From Phycisphaerales bacterium UBA1926 (lineage in GTDB: Bacteria > Planctomycetota > Phycisphaerae > Phycisphaerales > UBA1924): a stretch of 6,416 nucleotides of DNA. A model generated the notes under the pieces. It saw nothing but the letters and a program-made list of their open reading frames with translations. It ran no database searches and was not told the origin of the DNA. Shown here piece after piece: positions 4,526 to 6,416 of the stretch (its first letter is position 1; the number at the start of each line of letters is the position of its first letter). The position numbers were made by a program, and so were the translations under genes. The stretch is from assembly GCA_002337215.1 (NCBI GenBank), contig DDFO01000029.1, forward strand, positions 4,441 through 10,856, given 5' to 3'.

Positions 4526-6415
4526 TCACTCGTCACCGCGGCCCCTGATCGGTTCCGCAAGGCGTTCGGCCCATTCGACGGCTTCCGCGCCTCTCCCCCG
4601 CTCGCGATAGAACGCCGGCAGCCGTTCGGCGAGCGTGGCGCGTGTCCGCTCGGGCTTCTCGGAAACACCGAGCCGTTCGTACGCCAGCAAGTACGCCCGC
4701 TCGGCATCGTCGTCGAGGCGGATCGACGCGAGCGCCAACCCCGCATTGACCGCGAACTGTGATGCGAGTTCATCCTCGGGGGCGAGCCCGTCGAGTTCCG
4801 CGACGATGTCGGGCAGGAACTCGGTTTCGGACCCGAACGACTCCGCGGCCGCGGGCATGATGCCGAGCACGCTCTCCGCCTCGCCTGGGCCCGCGGTGTA
4901 GAGCCTGAGCAGCAGGCCTCGCGTCCGCATTGCGCGGGCGGCATCTGGATTGCCACCGTTCGCGTGGATTGCGGCGGCGATGTTGGAGTGCCGCTCGACC
5001 TCGTAGTGGCGCGGGCCGAACACCGAGGCGAAGACATCCAGCGATTCGTCGATCATCGGCGCGGCCTCGTCGTAGCGTCCCGCCTCGGTCAGCAGGCCCG
5101 CCGCGTTCATGAGGCCCGACGCGTAGTTCGGGTCTTCCGTGAGCGAGAGGGCCGACATGCCCTCGGCGGCGCCGAGGGCCATCTCCGCGGCCTCCTCGAT
5201 CTCGCCACGGCGTTGGAGATGGAGCGAGAGCCAGAAACGCCCGGTGAGTGCGGCGATCTTGCTGGTTCGAGAATCGTCGGCGTCGCCGATCTCGATCATC
5301 TCGCGAGAGAGTACTTCCGCCTCGTCGGCGCGGCCGGAGTGCCAGAGGTTCGAGGCCCGGTTCGAGAGCGTCTGGACGAGAAACTCGGTGTCGCCGACCT
5401 CCCGGAGTATGGGCAGGATCTCCGCGAACAGGAGGTCGGCCTCGCCCGTCTCCGCCTTTGCCGCCAGCACGACCGCGAGGCGCTGCAGCGCCTCTGTGCG
5501 CTTCGCGGCGGTCGCCCAGCGGGCGCCGCCTTCGAGCCCGCCCTCGACGAGTGCGATCGCCTTGCGTGCGTCCGCCTCGGCGCTGTCGAGCTCCCCCACT
5601 GTCGACTGGATCGTGGCGCGTCCCAAGTGCGCGTCGATCTCAGTGAGCGGGAAGAGCCCAACGCCCGCCTCCGCAAGCCCGATCGCGGTGCCGAAGTGCC
5701 CCAGGGCTTTGCTGTGCTGGTTCGTCTGGAGGTACATCGTGCCCATCAGAACATGCATCTCGGCGCGGAGCGCGTCGTCACCGGCGAACCGCTCATCGAT
5801 CGTGGGTGCCGTCTCCGCGAGCAGCGCGGGAACGGTCGCCTCCGGCCCGAGGCGAGCCATGTTTGCAGCGAAAAAGAGATCGCGGGTGAGGAACTCGTTG
5901 ATCGCGAGGACACGCGTCTCGTTCCGCTCGGTGAGCACACGCTGCGCCGCTTCAGCACGCCTCGCCGCTTCAGCACGCACGCCGAACCAGACACTGAACA
6001 CCGCTCCGGCGAGGACCGCCGCTCCCGCGACACTGCCCGCGGCGAACCCCACGCGGTTGCGCCGCACGAACTTCGAGAACCGGTAGAGCCGGCTCGGTCG
6101 CGCAGCCGAAACGGGCTCGCTCCGCCGGAACCGCTTGAGATCATCGGCGAGCGCCGCGACGGACGGGTACCGCCGGTCCGGGTCCTTCTCGAGGGCGCGC
6201 ATGGTGATCCAGTCGAGCTCACGCGGCAGGCGGGCCTCGTCGCCGCGTGACTCGGCTCTCCGAGTACCGGGCGGGGGCGGGTCGACGGTTTCGATCAGTT
6301 TTCGGAGCGCTTCGAGATCGGTCGAGCGGAGCGTCTCGGCATCGAACGGGGGGGCTCCCGCGAGGAGCTCGTAGAGCACGACTCCGATCGCGTAGACATC
6401 GGTGCGTGTGTCGAT
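4526..6415 (-). CDS. Membrane Ser/Thr protein kinase with TPR tail (5' end outside window)
   Basis: The visible 629 residues are the C-terminal part of a Hanks-type kinase; subdomains I-VIII, with the ATP site and catalytic loop, lie beyond the window. The frame opens with DTRTDVYAIGVVLYELLAGAPPF (kinase subdomain IX: the Asp of DVYAIG stabilises the catalytic loop), followed by ITMRALEKDPDRRYPS (subdomain XI with its conserved Arg). A basic stretch (FVRRNR) precedes one transmembrane helix at about residues 123-145 (DNA about 5981-6049). Next come an RAEAA coiled segment, INEFLTRDLFFAAN, and degenerate TPR helix pairs, such as around 215-249 (NQHSKALGHFG), 262-290 (GELDSAEADARKAI), 349-378 (SGRADEAEVL) and 436-462 (AGRYDEAAPMIDESL). 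The kinase would be cytoplasmic and the TPR part on the far side of the membrane, for protein binding. This architecture is common in planctomycetes. The substrate is unknown. It is convergent with the deiminase gene. Confidence 0.9.
   Translation of the reverse strand: MDTRTDVYAIGVVLYELLAGAPPFDAETLRSTDLEALRKLIETVDPPPPGTRRAESRGDEARLPRELDWITMRALEKDPDRRYPSVAALADDLKRFRRSEPVSAARPSRLYRFSKFVRRNRVGFAAGSVAGAAVLAGAVFSVWFGVRAEAARRAEAAQRVLTERNETRVLAINEFLTRDLFFAANMARLGPEATVPALLAETAPTIDERFAGDDALRAEMHVLMGTMYLQTNQHSKALGHFGTAIGLAEAGVGLFPLTEIDAHLGRATIQSTVGELDSAEADARKAIALVEGGLEGGARWATAAKRTEALQRLAVVLAAKAETGEADLLFAEILPILREVGDTEFLVQTLSNRASNLWHSGRADEAEVLSREMIEIGDADDSRTSKIAALTGRFWLSLHLQRRGEIEEAAEMALGAAEGMSALSLTEDPNYASGLMNAAGLLTEAGRYDEAAPMIDESLDVFASVFGPRHYEVERHSNIAAAIHANGGNPDAARAMRTRGLLLRLYTAGPGEAESVLGIMPAAAESFGSETEFLPDIVAELDGLAPEDELASQFAVNAGLALASIRLDDDAERAYLLAYERLGVSEKPERTRATLAERLPAFYRERGRGAEAVEWAERLAEPIRGRGDE
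5945..5978 (-). repeat. Tandem 18-bp repeat encoding RAEAA(R/Q)
   Basis: Two copies of CGCCGCTTCAGCACGC (plus-strand view, 5945-5960 and 5963-5978) lie 18 bp apart and are identical over 16 bases. Being in frame within the kinase gene, they encode the back-to-back hexapeptides RAEAAR and RAEAAQ just after the transmembrane helix. This is probably a recent slippage duplication that lengthens a juxtamembrane helix by six residues. Confidence 0.75.
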
Positions 6416-6416
6416 T

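Noticed and set aside
4359..4610. 83-codon plus-strand reading frame directly after the deiminase stop
   Set aside because: It has no Shine-Dalgarno, its composition is not protein-like, and its second half runs antisense to the well-supported C-terminus of the kinase gene.
4964..6250. Long plus-strand open frame (428 codons) opposite the kinase gene
   Set aside because: Its Arg/Glu-rich composition has no recognisable domain and is a mirror of the TPR codons; the minus strand carries the kinase, membrane and TPR signatures.

Overview
The window is GC-rich (mid-60s percent by eye) bacterial chromosome, and its best taxonomic marker points to Planctomycetota, most likely class Phycisphaerae. 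The secreted deiminase at 2672-4354 ends in a doubled DLxxPxGVxDLxDVxxFIxxF unit closing with GCP, the 'GC-type' dockerin-like tail common on exported proteins of that group. A transmembrane Ser/Thr kinase carrying a long TPR tail is also typical of planctomycetes. I see no mobile element, CRISPR array, tRNA or rRNA.

Layout: (1) 1-1349, minus strand: the replicative helicase gene dnaB, cut at its 3' end by the window edge. (2) 1350-1537: a divergent intergenic region with a DnaA-box-like 9-mer inside a small inverted repeat, plus two short GC hairpins. (3) 1538-2278, plus strand: pdxH, pyridoxamine 5'-phosphate oxidase, complete. (4) 2283-2537, minus strand: a small single-pass membrane protein with a coiled coil, ending 4 bp from pdxH in a tail-to-tail arrangement. 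(5) 2538-2671: a divergent promoter region with a plausible sigma70-type promoter and a strong Shine-Dalgarno for the next gene. (6) 2672-4354, plus strand: an exported agmatine/peptidylarginine deiminase-family protein with an Ig-like domain and the dockerin-like tail. (7) 4355-4525: a short convergent spacer with a more AT-rich core and no convincing gene or terminator. (8) 4526-6415, minus strand: the C-terminal part of a membrane Ser/Thr protein kinase with TPR repeats; its N-terminus lies beyond the window.

The genes alternate in strand (-, +, -, +, -), so no two neighbours form an operon and the window does not encode one joint pathway. dnaB and pdxH are housekeeping genes. The deiminase and the kinase are lineage-flavoured envelope or signalling proteins. 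I found no clear undescribed multigene system. The points most worth checking are the DnaA-box-like site upstream of dnaB, the architecture of the secreted deiminase, and the small membrane coiled-coil gene.
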